64,000 nt of DNA from assembly GCA_023053575.1 (NCBI GenBank), contig JAKZAP010000004.1, forward strand, positions 6,801,572-6,865,571, given 5' to 3'. The position numbers and the translations under genes are program-made. The notes beneath the pieces are model-generated. The model ran no database searches. It worked only from the letters and a program-made list of their open reading frames with translations, and was not told where the DNA came from. The stretch is from Branchinecta lynchi (Eukaryota > Arthropoda > Branchiopoda > Anostraca > Branchinectidae). Position 1 is the first letter of the stretch. Every line of letters begins with the position of its first letter. Positions 1-10,763 of the stretch are shown piece after piece.

Positions 1-540
1 TTCCCAGTCTGCACTGACATGGGTACGTGAGTTCAATTTTTTTTTTCGTCACTACCGGAACCCTAGCCCATAGCCATCTGTGTCCGTGAGCTGGTCATTT
101 TCAAGCAAATAGTAGTTGCTACCGGTACCTTAGCTCTCAATATATGGGTTTCGGTAGTGAATTTTTTCCCATGTTATTTTCTCCAAGTCAGTGAAAATCC
201 CGGCATCCTAGCTCTCATCCAAACTATTCCGTGAGTTCTGTATTCCACGTAGACGCCACCGGAACAGAAGCTCCAATTATAGAGTTTCCGGTATCAACTA
301 CCGGCTCCCTAGCTTCTGAGTACACAATTCCGTGAGGCTACCGGACGAGAAGCTGGTGCGATGAAGTTTCCGTGAGCTATTTCCAATTACTACCGGAACG
401 GGAGCCAGCACATACTAGTTTCCGTTAGTTAATGACGTCAGATCCCGGAATCGCAGCTCATATGGTTTGGTTTCCGTGAGAACTACCGGTTCCGTCGCCC
501 GTAGGACAGAAAGTACGACTCCCGGTTCCCTAGACAGTGC
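1..540. repeat. Degenerate array of CCGG and TTCCGTGAG motifs
   Basis: Two short boxes alternate through this stretch. One is CTACCGG followed by ACC and TAGCTC or AAGCTC (near 53, 120, 197, 253, 297, 338, 390, 442, 481 and 520). The other is TTCCGTGAG or close variants (near 89, 226, 330, 369, 420 and 472). Spacing is 40 to 75 bases and the spacers do not match each other. It looks like a decayed minisatellite or the inside of a transposon. No coding frame is credible here. Confidence 0.5.
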
Positions 541-592
541 CATCTATTTTACTATTTCTGTATCAAAGTGCCGATGGTGAGGCATAGGGAGA

Positions 593-640
593 TTAACAGA
601 AACTAGTCCGCTTGGAAGCGCTGAATTGGAATACGACGGA
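593..640 (-). repeat. Dispersed 45-bp box (copy 1)
   Basis: Read on the minus strand this contains TATTCCAATTCAGCGCTTCC and then AAGCGGACTAGTTTCTGTTA. The same box recurs near 15,971, 24,421 and (degenerate, minus strand) 24,980. In the two best copies it can be translated with the peptide PSGLVSV, but the surrounding frames differ. It is therefore treated as part of a dispersed element whose ends were not found. Confidence 0.45.
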
Positions 641-653
641 TTGGTTGCGTTCA

Positions 654-1620
654 CAGGGGCGTCGCTAGCCAACACTCGAGGGGGAAGCCTATTCGTATCT
701 ACCAGCTCAGGGGCGGTTTGAAGGGCTTGGGCGTCGGAAGTGACTACCTCGAAATATATGACAGATTTCCAGCAAGGCTCAATAGTCATACCAGTTGGAA
801 ACACTAGCCAAGAAACACAGCATCGCATGCTGGAAACTGTGCGAAATTACAGAAACTTAAGGTGAACGTCATTTGTAATAACAGGAACCCAGAGCAGTTC
901 CTAATGACTGTATATCAGACAGAATTAAAATGGGAAGTAGGCTATGACTTCTTTCGGGCAAAACATTACTTCCGCCAATAAAATCTAAATTTTAAGGTGA
1001 CCCAAGCACCGAAATTCCAAGTCTAAAACACGAATGAATGACGCGGGCTCCAGTAAATAGAGCCTGCTGCAATTTTTTTTTGTGAAATCCTGTATGATCG
1101 ATACGTCTTTTCGGATCCAAAATGAAATTAACGGCCACTTGGCACGGATCTGCCCGTCTCTTTGTTCATGAAAAATCCAGATAATGTGAGACTTTAAAAA
1201 CGTGAAACAGAGCAGACTTGTTCTGAGTTTCAAATTAAAAAAAAAAAAAAAAATCTAATGACATGTTGCAACAATCAGGCCCGGCATTACACCGTCGCTC
1301 ATTGCTCACGAAGCCGATTTATTTTTAAACTAACTAACTAACTAGAAACTAACACATTCTTAAAATTGAATTAAGAGACATTGGTACATAACAGATCGTG
1401 TTAAAAGTCCTCCATTGAGCTTTCCTGGTTTATCGCTTGTTTAGCTGCACTTTTGTGTTCGGGAGCTCTGTGAGCGTCCAGTTTAGCTTTTATTTTAGTC
1501 GGGCGCTCTACGAGCGCCCAGATAGCTTAATTTATTTTTTCGTGCTCTCTGCGAGCGACCAGAATGCTTTTTTCTTTCTTCAAGGGGGGAGGGTACCACC
1601 CCTCCATAGCGACACCCCTG
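654..1620. mobile_element. Non-autonomous hAT element
   Basis: The left end reads CAGGGGCGTCGC and the right end GCGACACCCCTG, a near-perfect terminal inverted repeat with the CAG...CTG ends usual for hAT elements. The flanks are TGCGTTCA (646-653) and TGCATTCC (1621-1628), an 8-bp target duplication with 6 of 8 bases matching. No transposase frame is present in the 967 bp. The same terminus type occurs at 29,645-30,973 and 57,957-58,313. Confidence 0.7.
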
Positions 1621-1659
1621 TGCATTCCACGGACTTACTATCACTTACGATCCTTACAA

Positions 1660-1860
1660 TGGTAGCCTTTTGCAGATATCATGGTATCTGTTACCAGGGT
1701 AACTGGGTCTGCAATGAGTCGTTTCTGCAGTTACCGTGGTATTTGGTACTACGGTTGTGTTAGTGATGATGAAAGATACCACGGTCCGACCTTGGTATCT
1801 TAATATCAGATACCACGGTAACTGCAAAAACGCCTTTTGACCGTGGTTTTGACAGGATCC
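1660..1860. repeat. Palindromic GATACCACGGTAACTGCA repeat
   Basis: The stretch carries repeated and inverted copies of GATACCACGGTAACTGCA (for example 1,805-1,828, with inverted versions near 1,672-1,745), so a single strand could fold on itself. The same sequence family appears at 35,025-35,095 and 35,405-35,530. The small overlapping ORFs here are a by-product of the palindrome and are not called as genes. Confidence 0.5.
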
Positions 1861-2796
1861 CAAAAATTTAATATTTCATCCAGACAAATGGGTCTTGTAG
1901 ATATCCGGTCTTCGCCCGACTCCTTGATAACGTTTACTATTAAGATTTAGAAACAGAAGAAGGCCATGGCTAATCACCTCAGAAAATCAAGTTGAGATAT
2001 GGACTAACATGTGTATTTTTACCCCTAGGCTATATGCCCTATCTACTTTGACCAAATTAATCAAATCTTCCTGCCTTACTTCTGCCAAATCTCCAGTTTC
2101 GACTGGATTCCGAGCGAACTACTTGTCTTGCAAAGACTAAATGTGAAAAACGAATTCAGCGTATCTCCTTACCCATATATCGAACATCTAATAAACCTCA
2201 GATAAAACTTTCAAAAAATTTCCCTGCTTCAGCCGGATTCCGGGCGAACTATATGTCCGGGTAGGAAATGATTATCAAAAATCTGATTCAGCATGTCTTC
2301 TTACCCCTAAATCGGAGATCTAATCAACTTCTTTACTTTTGACAAATTTTCCGGTTTCGGCCGGATTCCGCGTGAACTACTGGTCCGACGAGAAAATTAT
2401 TTTTGTATTTATGTCCAGCATGTCTTTTTACTCTTAAAACGAACATCTAATCGACCTAGTATAAAACTTTGACTTTTAACAAACTTTCCGGGCGAACTAC
2501 TTGTCCGGCGAGAAAATGGCTTTCATACTCGTGTTCAGCATGTCTTCTATCCCTAAATCGACTATCTCATTATACAAAAACATTTGGTCGCCCCTTAATT
2601 TGGACCCCCACACCTAAATGCTGAGCTACAAAGCCCATCTACGAACTCTAGGTCTCCCTTGACCTAGAGAGTCCTCACACCAAGTTTCATCAAAATATCT
2701 GATTCCCTTCGAGAGTTACCGTGCGGACAGACAGACAGATAGACGGACAACTTTTACGAAGTCATAGGTGTCCCTCCACTTACGATTTGGGATCCC
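1855..2796 (+). repeat. GGATCCC-ended repeat family, copy 1
   Basis: It begins GGATCCCAAA and ends TTTGGGATCCC. The interior holds several diverged units of roughly 110-120 bp, each with CCGGATTCCG, GAACTACTTGTCCGG and CATCTAATCAAC. Near the right end a conserved stretch reads CAAGTTTCATCAAAATAT, then GAGAGTTACCGTG, a GACAGACAGA run and GACGGACAAC. Other copies lie at 17,636-18,607, 25,670-26,063, 31,973-32,729 and 33,815-34,557. No protein-coding frame is kept between copies. The class of element is unknown. Confidence 0.6.
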
Positions 2797-3021
2797 AACA
2801 AAAGCAGCGTTAAACCCTAAAATTTACGATCGTTACATTTACTTACGACGTCGGGAGCATCGAAAGTGAGAATAACCGTCTACTCATCACAAATTCCCGT
2901 CAGGATGGACAGAATCGTATCTTTTGTCCGTACTATTTCCGTTCGAGAGAGGATAATAACTTAACCAACAACAAACAGCTGGCTCCTTCTTTTATCATCA
3001 TAAACCAGGAACATCCACCTC

Positions 3022-3315
3022 TGTCGCCGGCCAAAGCAATTCAAAGTAATTTTAAGGTAACAATAACTGTTTGACAGTACAAAACAAGTATGTCGAGCTG
3101 AAATTTTATTAGACCTATATTTCAGCTGACGTATCCGTTTTGGCACTATCAAATATGATTCGCAGTCAGCTTTGTCGCTGGCCAATGCGATTTAAGGTAA
3201 TAATAACTATTTGACAGTGCAAAACGGGTATGTCAAGCTGAAATTTAATTAGATCTATATTTCAGCTGACGTATCCGTTTGCACTATCAAATATGATTCG
3301 CAGTCAGCTTGGGCT
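3022..3315. repeat. Tandem duplication of about 150 bp
   Basis: Two adjacent units start GTCGCCGGCCAA (3,022) and GTCGCTGGCCAA (3,172). Both contain AACTGTTTGACAG or a variant, TATTTCAGCTGACGTATCCG and GATTCGCAGTCAGCTT. The last motif also occurs in the small hAT elements at 57,957-58,313 and 61,196-61,466, so these units are probably transposon-derived. Confidence 0.6.
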
Positions 3316-3358
3316 GAAGGAATATGTACAATAACTGTCTTAATTATCTTATTTATGT

Positions 3359-3364
3359 TTTATT
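3359..3364 (-). promoter_or_regulatory. Possible polyadenylation signal of ZFAND2
   Basis: TTTATT on the plus strand reads AATAAA on the minus strand, about 170 bases past the stop codon of the zinc-finger gene. It is the nearest canonical hexamer seen downstream, but no transcript end supports it. Confidence 0.3.
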
Positions 3365-3531
3365 CACATTCGTGGAGTTTAAGTCATCAGCAAGATAATA
3401 AAAGGAACAAAATCGAAGATTCACAGCTATCACGACTCTCTTGCATTTTTTTTCTATCTGAATTTTCTCATTTCCTACGATCTTATGGCGATAACTTGAA
3501 TTCGATTTGCACTTTCACTAAACGTTAACAA

Positions 3532-3846
3532 CTAGGGAAGTTGGTAATAAGCTGCTCTACTGTAGCCCGTACTTACGTAGTTTCCTTGGACAGACTTTAC
3601 ACCTTTTCCGCTTTGCTGCTGTGGCTTCGCTGGTACTGCTCTGCTAGATCCAGATGGCTGAGCAAGCGCTGCTCGCTTCAACGCTGCTTCTCTGACTGCA
3701 GATAACTTCCCCGGGCACTGGTGGTCAGCGAAATGGCGGTGTTTGAGGCAGAAGTTTTGCTTACACTGGTCACATGTGATCGGAACCAACTCCTTTTGCT
3801 TGCATTTCGAAAAGGAGCAACGCTTGTCATACACTTTCCGCTTGGC
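3532..3846 (-). CDS. ZFAND2: ZFAND2 exon 4 (stop codon)
   Basis: The acceptor is CTTTCAG|GCC. The exon encodes AKRKVYDKRCSF, the complete second AN1 finger, and a low-complexity basic/Ser/Gln tail ending in YYQLP and TAG. The length (104 residues) gives a 194-residue protein, between the usual ZFAND2A and ZFAND2B sizes. Confidence 0.9.
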   Translation of the reverse strand, partial: AKRKVYDKRCSFSKCKQKELVPITCDQCKQNFCLKHRHFADHQCPGKLSAVREAALKRAALAQPSGSSRAVPAKPQQQSGKGVKSVQGNYVSTGYSRAAYYQLP

Positions 3847-6800
3847 CTGAAAGGACGAAAATCAACGTTCCGGCCTTAAAGCACAACTGTTACTAGAAAT
3901 GTCTTTTCACGACGAAATGTCTCAGAAATTTGTACCATTACTTTTCACGTGAAACAGCGATTTTCTTTGAATCGCTCGTCGATTCTATGCAACTTTCCCG
4001 ATCTCCGACCCGGTGGCTGGACGCAAACTATTTGAAAACTGATCGCACCATGGTTAAAAGGTGGGAAAAACAAGTAAAACAAAAGAAGTCCAAAGCAGAA
4101 GATAGTCCTGTGGTCTACCTGTCTTCCAAAAGCAAAAACAGCACTTTGAAGCTTCTCATGTCCTTATGTGTGAAAGAGTTGTCACCGGACCTTGAAGATT
4201 TCGGGGAAGTTGGCGTTGCATGAATGGCAAAACTCGGCTCGGTCGAAAAAGTTCAAAAAAATCGTATCATAAATAGGCTGCAAAACGAAACGATGGCGAA
4301 ATGCCGGGATTTTAGGAGCTTATAATCCCATGAGGGAGCTAGGAGCCTAGGGATAATATAAAAGGCATAATAAGTAAAAGGGGTCCTTTAAGTATTTAAA
4401 AGACTACCCATGGAACATTTTTCTCAGGTTTACGTTAGTCGACTTCATGTCACCTAACTTTCGGCCCTCCATTACTTTCGTTTAATCGTATAATTAATAT
4501 TTCCGGATAATCAAACCTGAACCTAAAGAAAACCCTCGCAGTACACAGTGTTTCTGCTAAGACGATACCACTGACAACCTTTTAGGACAGTGCCAAGAGC
4601 TTCCTTCATTCGGTTTAGTTGGGATGGGATGGTTAGATAGTATCCTCTTCCCTGGTATCTTAAAGTCGACAAATAAAAGTATAATTCGTGAGATCGTTTT
4701 TGTTTTGTTTTAAATGAATTAAAAGAAAAAAATAGTATGCACTTGGTATTTCTAGTTGTATGAATTTTTGTTGGCGCCCTAGGCGTCTATGGCCGTTTTT
4801 GGCTTTCAATAGATTATTATTATTATAATTTACTACTTTAAAACCCAGGTCTGCTTACAGCAAATTAAAAAAGGATTCGACTGTCGATGACAAACGCGGC
4901 AAAATTCGTTTTCTGACCAATAAGCTTCTCGAGACAATGGTCGGGAGGCCGATGCGTCTCGTAAACAGAACAAACACGATAAATGTAATAATCACTGTAA
5001 AGCCAATAGGAGATATATAATGTACATATGAAATGCATCTCGTGAATGAGGATGGAAATATGACGGGAGTAGAGTGAATTAGTATCATAAGTACGACAGG
5101 TCCTTAAGAGTTGTCAGCAACACAGATTATGAGTCCAAATACGAGTTGACAGGACTTTATACGGGCATGTGTAACGCACGACCCCCGCACGCACACACAA
5201 ACACACTCCACCACGTTCTAGCAAGCGAGATAGGGTAGGGTTGGAAGTCCCTTTCCCTGCAGTTCTGACAAACGCTAATTTGGCGAAATGAGAATCACTT
5301 GAGTTTTGAACGAAAGGGGGAGTACGTAGCATGTATTAATTTGTCTGGACAGTGTCTGGATATGTTAGTCGTCGGGAAGTAACCATGATTAAAGTCAAGT
5401 GGTTAGATAACGGACATTGCTATTGATATTGCTCTATCATATGCTGAAAGTGTGACAAAGACCCAACTTTGCAAAATTAAAGGACTGTGGTGTTTTGCTG
5501 TCTGTTGATTAGTTTCTCTGAGTGTGTTCCACTCTACTTACCGTAGCTACTACGCATGACGTCACGGATTTTGGCTTCTTGGTGGTTAGGCTGGAACACA
5601 TTTTTGTATTTTAAGCAAAATATAGTGCCACGGGTTAATGGGACCAATCACATCACAGAGGTTTGTAGCTACCATGCTTACTACGCTCCCGATCATGGTA
5701 AGCAAATATTAGTTACTATTTCGTTACTATTTCGTGAAGGTTGGAACGGTCAGCGTAGTAACTTTTCACGAGGCTGGAACAAAAATAGTAATAATAGTTA
5801 CTATTGTTAGTAGGGTGGAATACGCTCTCAATATCTTTCTGAATTATTATTAAGATTTTCAGAAACAATCAGAAGAGATAAACTTCAAAGAATTTACTGT
5901 AAGCCTTTATCAATACTACACAACACAAATAAGCCATTAGGATATAAGCTGGGAAGATGACTTACCTGGGCAGGATCGGATTTGCAGTCCCTGTCGATAT
6001 GGTCACTAACCGCAACATCAGGGGCTTCCCCTCGCTTTCCAGGTACAGGAGCATTGCACAGAGGGCAGCAAGGCACTTGAACATCGTTTTTCAGAGCAGA
6101 ACCACAGGAATGAGCTTCATATTTGTAGTGGTCACAGCTTGAATTGCAATAATGTTTTGGTATACCTTCATAGGCTTCATGTGGCTTCACCTTAAAGCTT
6201 AGACAATACACACCAAGAGACACGCTCGATGCAAGACACCAAACAGTCAAAATTCATATGGGCAAACATAAATCAAAAAAGAGAATGTTGCTGAGATGAG
6301 ATTGAAACATGGACACAATGGAGAATATCAGAGATGAAAAAGTCACACAAGCTATTCCGCAAACTGTTGGCAAGGAAAAATGGCTGTACAAAGAAGTGAA
6401 TATGTTGCTCAAACAAGACCTTTAGACCTGATATTCAATGAATCCTTGTGATTCTGAATTTAAAATACTCCACTGCTTGGAAACTTTGCAATCAATCTTT
6501 ATGACATTGCTAACTGTAAACCGTCACTGCAACAAACATCCTACACGAAAACAAATATCTTGCATGACTCACCAATATGTCTTCTTACAAGCATCACATT
6601 TAACAGGCAGGAAATCTGGAAAACAATTGATATCAAAACAAACAACAAAAACCATGCCCACAAACACCAGGTTTCATAAGTCAAAAACAGATCTACCGTA
6701 CTGCTATAAATTTTACAATTTATGTGACAACTTAATTTCTGAATCTAACTTGTTTCTTTTTGCATTTTTCTGACCAAGCTTGTACAACACTGCAGTTATC

Positions 6801-8860
6801 GTAAATTTGCTAGCCTTCAAGCTTCTATGCATCATAATCCCACAGATTATGATATCACAGGGAAGTATATGGAAGGACAGATATAGGACAGGCATAGGCT
6901 ACGTCTACTGGCTGTCTACAAAAGACAGGCTAGCACAGTCAACCCCTAATTCCTGATGAGTTACCCTAAATAGCTAGGCCTATCAGTATCATACTCTGTG
7001 CATCATAATCCCACAGATACGGAAGACAGATATGGGACAGGCGCATTCAACCACAAATCCCTGACTTTTGGATACCCTATGCCAAATGTTGGGTATTTCT
7101 AACGTCTGGCATAGCCTATGCCTAACACTGGATACCCTCTGCCATGGATAGCTGTTGGCACTCTAACCCTGACCTACCTCACTACAGATGAGTTCTGATT
7201 GGTTGATTTTTTAGCTTCACTCAGTCTAGTACACTAGCTCCTTTTCAGGCACGGTGCCCAAACGTCTAGCACCATGCCTGGGTGCTAGACGTTCAAGCAC
7301 TGTACCTTAGATTTCATGTATGGTGCATGGATTTCAGTATACAGTGCATACATCAAAAACACAGTTTCTGCCATAACAACTGAGCACCAGCACGGACAGG
7401 GCTGAAATTACTACCATGAATTAACGAAATCAAAGACAATCCTTTATATATTTTTCACAACAAAAACAAAAGGGCTCGGCTGATGACAGATGTGAAAAAC
7501 CTCGTTTCCTTTTCTACATAGTCAAGGGTTTTGCATGCATTGATTATTACAGGTTTCCTTCCCCGAAGTTGAACAAGAAGATTGACAGCCTGACGAGGAC
7601 CCTTGAAAGTGTCCTGTGCCTCAGCTTTTTCTACCTAGCAGCCAACCAGAATATTGGCTCTTGGGGAATAGATAGGGAAAATACATGGAAAATAAAAATA
7701 GTGCTGCTAGGTTTTTCATCTCCATCATCATTAGAGCCCTTTTGATTTTGTTGTGAAAAATATATAAAGGATTGTTTTTGATTTCTCTAATTCATAGTAG
7801 TAATTTCAGCCCTGTCCGAGCTGGTGCTCAGTTGTGATGACAGAAACTGTGTTTTTTCTGTATGCACTGTATACTGAAATCCATGTACCATACATGAAAT
7901 CCAAGGTACAGTGCTTGCACGTCTAGCACCCAGGCGTGGTGCTAGACATTTGAGCCCTGCGCCTGAAATGGGGCTAGTGTACTAGACTGGCTTCACTCAA
8001 ATCATCAGTATTTTATTGGGTCCCAGTATCCAGCGTTAGGCATAATGTATATCAAAATCTAGACATATCTAGTGTTTGGCATAGGCTTTCCCAAAATCAG
8101 TAGTTTGTGGTAGACTGTACAGGCATATGTCTACTGACTGGCTATGAAAGACACTAATTCCTGATTTAGGGATACAGAAGTGTTGCATGAAGCCGCCCTT
8201 ACTATGGCACCGCCCACCCCCCAATTGGCCATGGTACATGATCCTGCCACCTTGGATCATGAAGCTGCCACCCCCAGAAAAATCATGCAAATTCCAAGAA
8301 AACAGCAAATTTTGTTATTTGCAAAAGGTCAAGGAACCTCTCTGACCAAACAGCTGGCCTCTAACTTCACCATGTAGCAAAATACTATTTTTAGCAAAGT
8401 GGGCGACTTCATGATCACTTGGGTGCCTATATTCTTTCGTGTTCTCCAGCTTAGCCTTGAACAATTACAAGTAAACTATGGTACCAGCACAAAGTGAAGG
8501 TTCTAAGCTTCCTTTCAGGATACTCCACTGGATTTTATCTCAACCTTTACTCTTTTTCCCTAAGTCATTTCCCAAAAATAGGAGTTTAGGGTGGCGGCTT
8601 CACGCAGCACTCCTGTAGTCTATATGACGCTTCAAAGCTGCACTGTTCAAAGAAAATAGAACATTCAATAAACACACCGCTACTGTATAGGACTTGAATA
8701 ACCCTAACCAAGTGCACCTGCAGGCAATCGGTTAACAAAATCATTACTACAGCAGACCTACAGTAGGCTACACAGTAGAAGTCAACTTCTGGCCAACTAA
8801 CTTACCCAGTCTATTGCATGACTCCGAAGAACAGTATTTTCCCAAATCAGGAAGCTCCAT
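3532..8860 (-). CDS. ZFAND2: ZFAND2-like AN1 zinc-finger protein (whole gene, four exons)
   Basis: Coding exons on the minus strand are 8860-8806, 6615-6573, 6137-5966 and 3846-3532, giving 194 residues. All introns are GT-AG and phases fit (1, 2, 0). Two AN1 zinc fingers are complete: Cys10/15/25/28/33, His36, His42, Cys44, and Cys100/105/115/118/123, His126, His132, Cys134. Between them lie CPLCNAPVP and the HIDRDCKSDPAQ signature shared by the ZFAND2A/B (AIRAP) family. In animals these stress-linked proteins associate with the proteasome and p97/VCP. No ubiquitin-interacting motif or C-terminal CaaX box is seen, so it is closer to the short form. The start ATG has A at -3 and G at +4. The gene looks intact. 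Confidence 0.9.
3847..5519. other. ZFAND2 intron 3, part without recognised features
   Basis: This is about 1.7 kb of intron with no coding frame that resembles a known family. It is AT-rich, with short T and AT runs near 4,700-4,840. A 97-residue plus-strand ORF at 3,930 has no recognisable motif and is not called. Confidence 0.5.
5520..5827. mobile_element. GAGCGTGTTCC inverted-repeat element, copy 1
   Basis: The ends are GAGTGTGTTCCACTCTACT and, inverted, AGTAGGGTGGAATACGCTC, so it is a 308-bp element with terminal inverted repeats. The interior includes GCATGACGTCACG, ACCATGCTTACTACGCTCCC and GTTGGAACGGTCAGCGTAGT. Related copies are at 24,507, 32,936 and 50,914. The flanks TCT and TCA suggest a 3-bp target duplication. 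It lies inside ZFAND2 intron 3 and has no transposase. Confidence 0.7.
5966..6137 (-). CDS. ZFAND2: ZFAND2 exon 3
   Basis: The acceptor is TTCAAG|C and the donor CAG|GTAAG. The exon encodes the end of AN1 finger 1 (CDHYKYEAHSC) and the inter-finger segment with KNDVQVP, CPLCNAPVP, KRGEAPD and HIDRDCKSDPAQ, which is the most diagnostic part of the family. Translation past the donor runs into intron sequence. Confidence 0.9.
6573..6615 (-). CDS. ZFAND2: ZFAND2 exon 2 (43-nt microexon)
   Basis: Flanked by TTTTCCAG and GTGAGT. It encodes FLPVKCDACKKTY with split codons at both ends (an Asp and a Cys), completing most of the first AN1 finger. At 43 nt it is unusually short. The phase fits both neighbours, and skipping it would break the frame and the finger. 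Confidence 0.85.
7222..7989. mobile_element. Foldback hAT element in ZFAND2 intron 1
   Basis: A perfect 17-bp terminal inverted repeat, CAGTCTAGTACACTAGC, sits at both ends, and the 8-bp duplication GCTTCACT flanks it (7,214-7,221 and 7,990-7,997), as expected of hAT insertion. The inverted arms extend inward for about 290 bp on each side (7,222-7,505 and 7,700-7,989). They share CTAGCACC, GGTACAGTGC, CAGGGCTGAAATTACTA and TATATATTTTTCACAACAAA. The loop near 7,589 has a CTGACGA hairpin like those at 50,265 and 63,633. There is no coding capacity. Confidence 0.8.
8806..8860 (-). CDS. ZFAND2: ZFAND2 exon 1 (start codon)
   Basis: Reads ATG GAG CTT CCT GAT and encodes MELPDLGKYCSSESCNRL plus one base. 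The MEFPDLG/MELPDLG start and first cysteine pair are typical of ZFAND2 proteins. The donor is CTGG|GTAAG. The exon is too short to show as an ORF by itself. Confidence 0.85.
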
Positions 8861-9740
8861 ATTGCCTCTTCTCTCTCACTAGTGCTGTGGTTGTAATACC
8901 TTCTTTTCCTAACCTGAATGAGTGAGAGTCACTTGATCTGTTGATTCCAGGTTGATTCTATCCTGACTCTGCAAAGTGAGTATCAGAGTAATAAAGAAGA
9001 AAAGCAAAGCAGGGCTGGTAGAGCCTACAAGGAAAAAGTTCGAGAACAAACTAGAATCTGCTCCTCCAATGATTGTGGGAAGTCCAAACAATGATTCATT
9101 CAATGATGAATTAACTTTTAATCATGAATCATCACTTTTTCTTCGCCTTCTTCTCAGTTTTAACGGTGGCGACAGTACTCCGCCATCTAGAAAGATGCTT
9201 TTGAAATTGCTGACAGCTTCTCTCTTAGATGGCACGATGTAAGCACTCAGGTTTCTGTGATTTTTTAGCCGCTGCCTCTATTCAAACTGGCTAAAACACG
9301 TTTTAATCAGCAGTGTCATTAGGGGTGGGGAGGGGGGGGGAGGGCAAAATCGAAGGAGTTGTGCAAACACATCGGTTAAAAAGGCAATGACCTTGTAACC
9401 ATGACTGTGACTAAAGTGTGAGGGGGCTGGATAGCCGTCAGTCAAAACTATCTAGTTTTGCAATCAGTTATTCGTGTCAGAGGGATCCTGGAGGGATCTG
9501 TGCTGAACTCTTCTATGAGGTGGTGTTGCAAAACTTGGAAACCGAACAAAAATGGAACAAATCTGACGAAGATTTTCGTAACTGGAGATGGTCCAGAACG
9601 GGGAAAGATACAAAACATGCGGACGAGAATTTGTGTCTCGATGGTAGCAGCCTCCCTTACCGTCGGTAATAGGCCTAACCTGCGTCATCTACTCATCTCT
9701 TGCCACCAGTGTGTCGACAAATCGCTCGTTGCAAACTAAC
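8861..9740. other. ZFAND2 5' flank, no supported gene
   Basis: This should contain the ZFAND2 promoter and 5' untranslated region. Overlapping short ORFs on both strands (8,976-9,242 and 9,418-9,739) show no family motif. A minus-strand AGATGGCGG at about 9,177-9,185 resembles a YY1-type initiator site, which is only suggestive. A G-rich tract lies near 9,330-9,343. Confidence 0.4.
9034..9056. promoter_or_regulatory. Possible heat-shock element upstream of ZFAND2
   Basis: With 5-bp spacing the sequence reads AAA-ag-TTC-ga-GAA-ca-AAC-ta-GAA. TTC, GAA and the last GAA match the alternating GAA/TTC heat-shock factor array, one unit is partial and one does not match. It is about 175 bp upstream of the start codon. 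Mammalian ZFAND2A is induced by arsenite and heat through HSF1, so the site makes sense, but one short match can arise by chance. Confidence 0.3.
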
Positions 9741-10763
9741 GCTGTTAGTGCGAAAGTAATCAATCAATGAATCAAACAGTTTATTTACTTTGTGGTACAA
9801 CACATCACATATTAGAATTGCACTAAAACAGGACTATCCTTTAATAAACATATACGATTATTTCACCCAATCAGTGGCTAGGGGTGGAAAAGTCGACGGT
9901 CGACGGAAAAGGCATTAGAAATGATCGGAACAGCATTCTGCAATCATGGGCTTTAAAAGTGAACATTTATACTACATGACCTTGCGATGGTGGGGCCTGG
10001 TCAGCTCGTGACTGATTGCTTTATTTCGTAGCTGTTCCGGAACTTCACAATAACTTAATTTTTCTTCAACGTTTGAAGAGTTGGCAGAGACGTATGACGA
10101 GAAATTAAATGGAAAACCACTTCACATAATCAAGGCCCAACATGCAAGTATATACAAGTTTCCGATTCTCTTCGTTATTTCTTACGAACATAATGCCAAT
10201 CCCACATTAAACGATTGGCACTTACTCAATTCTGTTAAAGCGTAGCCTATTGGCGTATAAAGCGCTCTGTTAAAACTTCCATCAATTAAAAGTGGGCAAG
10301 TCTGACCACAACGCAACATGGGTGTTACTGCTGTTCTCACGATTTCCTTTGGTATTATAGCCAAGGGGTAAGATAACTTCGTCTTTCGCCAAAAGCTAAC
10401 TAAAAATACTCTCTTCTTTACCTAGATGTAAATAATCACATTTCGATCTTCAACTTCTGCTTCCTACAAACCTAACCTCTCTTATAGGTCAGCAGCAACA
10501 GCAGTCCAGACTTCAGGCATGAAACGTTTATCAATTGATCTGCGATATAAAAAGAAATCTGTGTTTATTCATCAAGACCAACTGATTGTAGTTTTCTTAT
10601 AAATACCTAAGGAGACCCTCCAATGAATGGTAGCTACCAGCTAGAAACATTCGCAAGTCCCTTTAAAGCACTCAGGACACCATTTTATATCTTTTTTATA
10701 TCCGAGATACGACAGTCTATCTAGTTACACATCGCTCATTCACTTTAATAGGCTTCAAGACCA
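9741..10763. other. Intergenic stretch, nothing recognised
   Basis: No coding frame, repeat pair or RNA gene could be supported. The only notable item is a small palindrome, AAAAGTCGACGGTCGAC, near 9,889. Confidence 0.5.

Noticed and set aside
1437..1863. Overlapping 108- and 69-residue ORFs on both strands
   Set aside because: They lie partly in the hAT element and partly in a palindromic repeat; the reading frames follow the repeat and contain no family motif.
9418..9739. Two overlapping plus-strand ORFs and one minus-strand ORF upstream of ZFAND2
   Set aside because: Three frames are open over the same stretch, none has a recognisable domain or splice signals, and the amino-acid composition is not distinctive.
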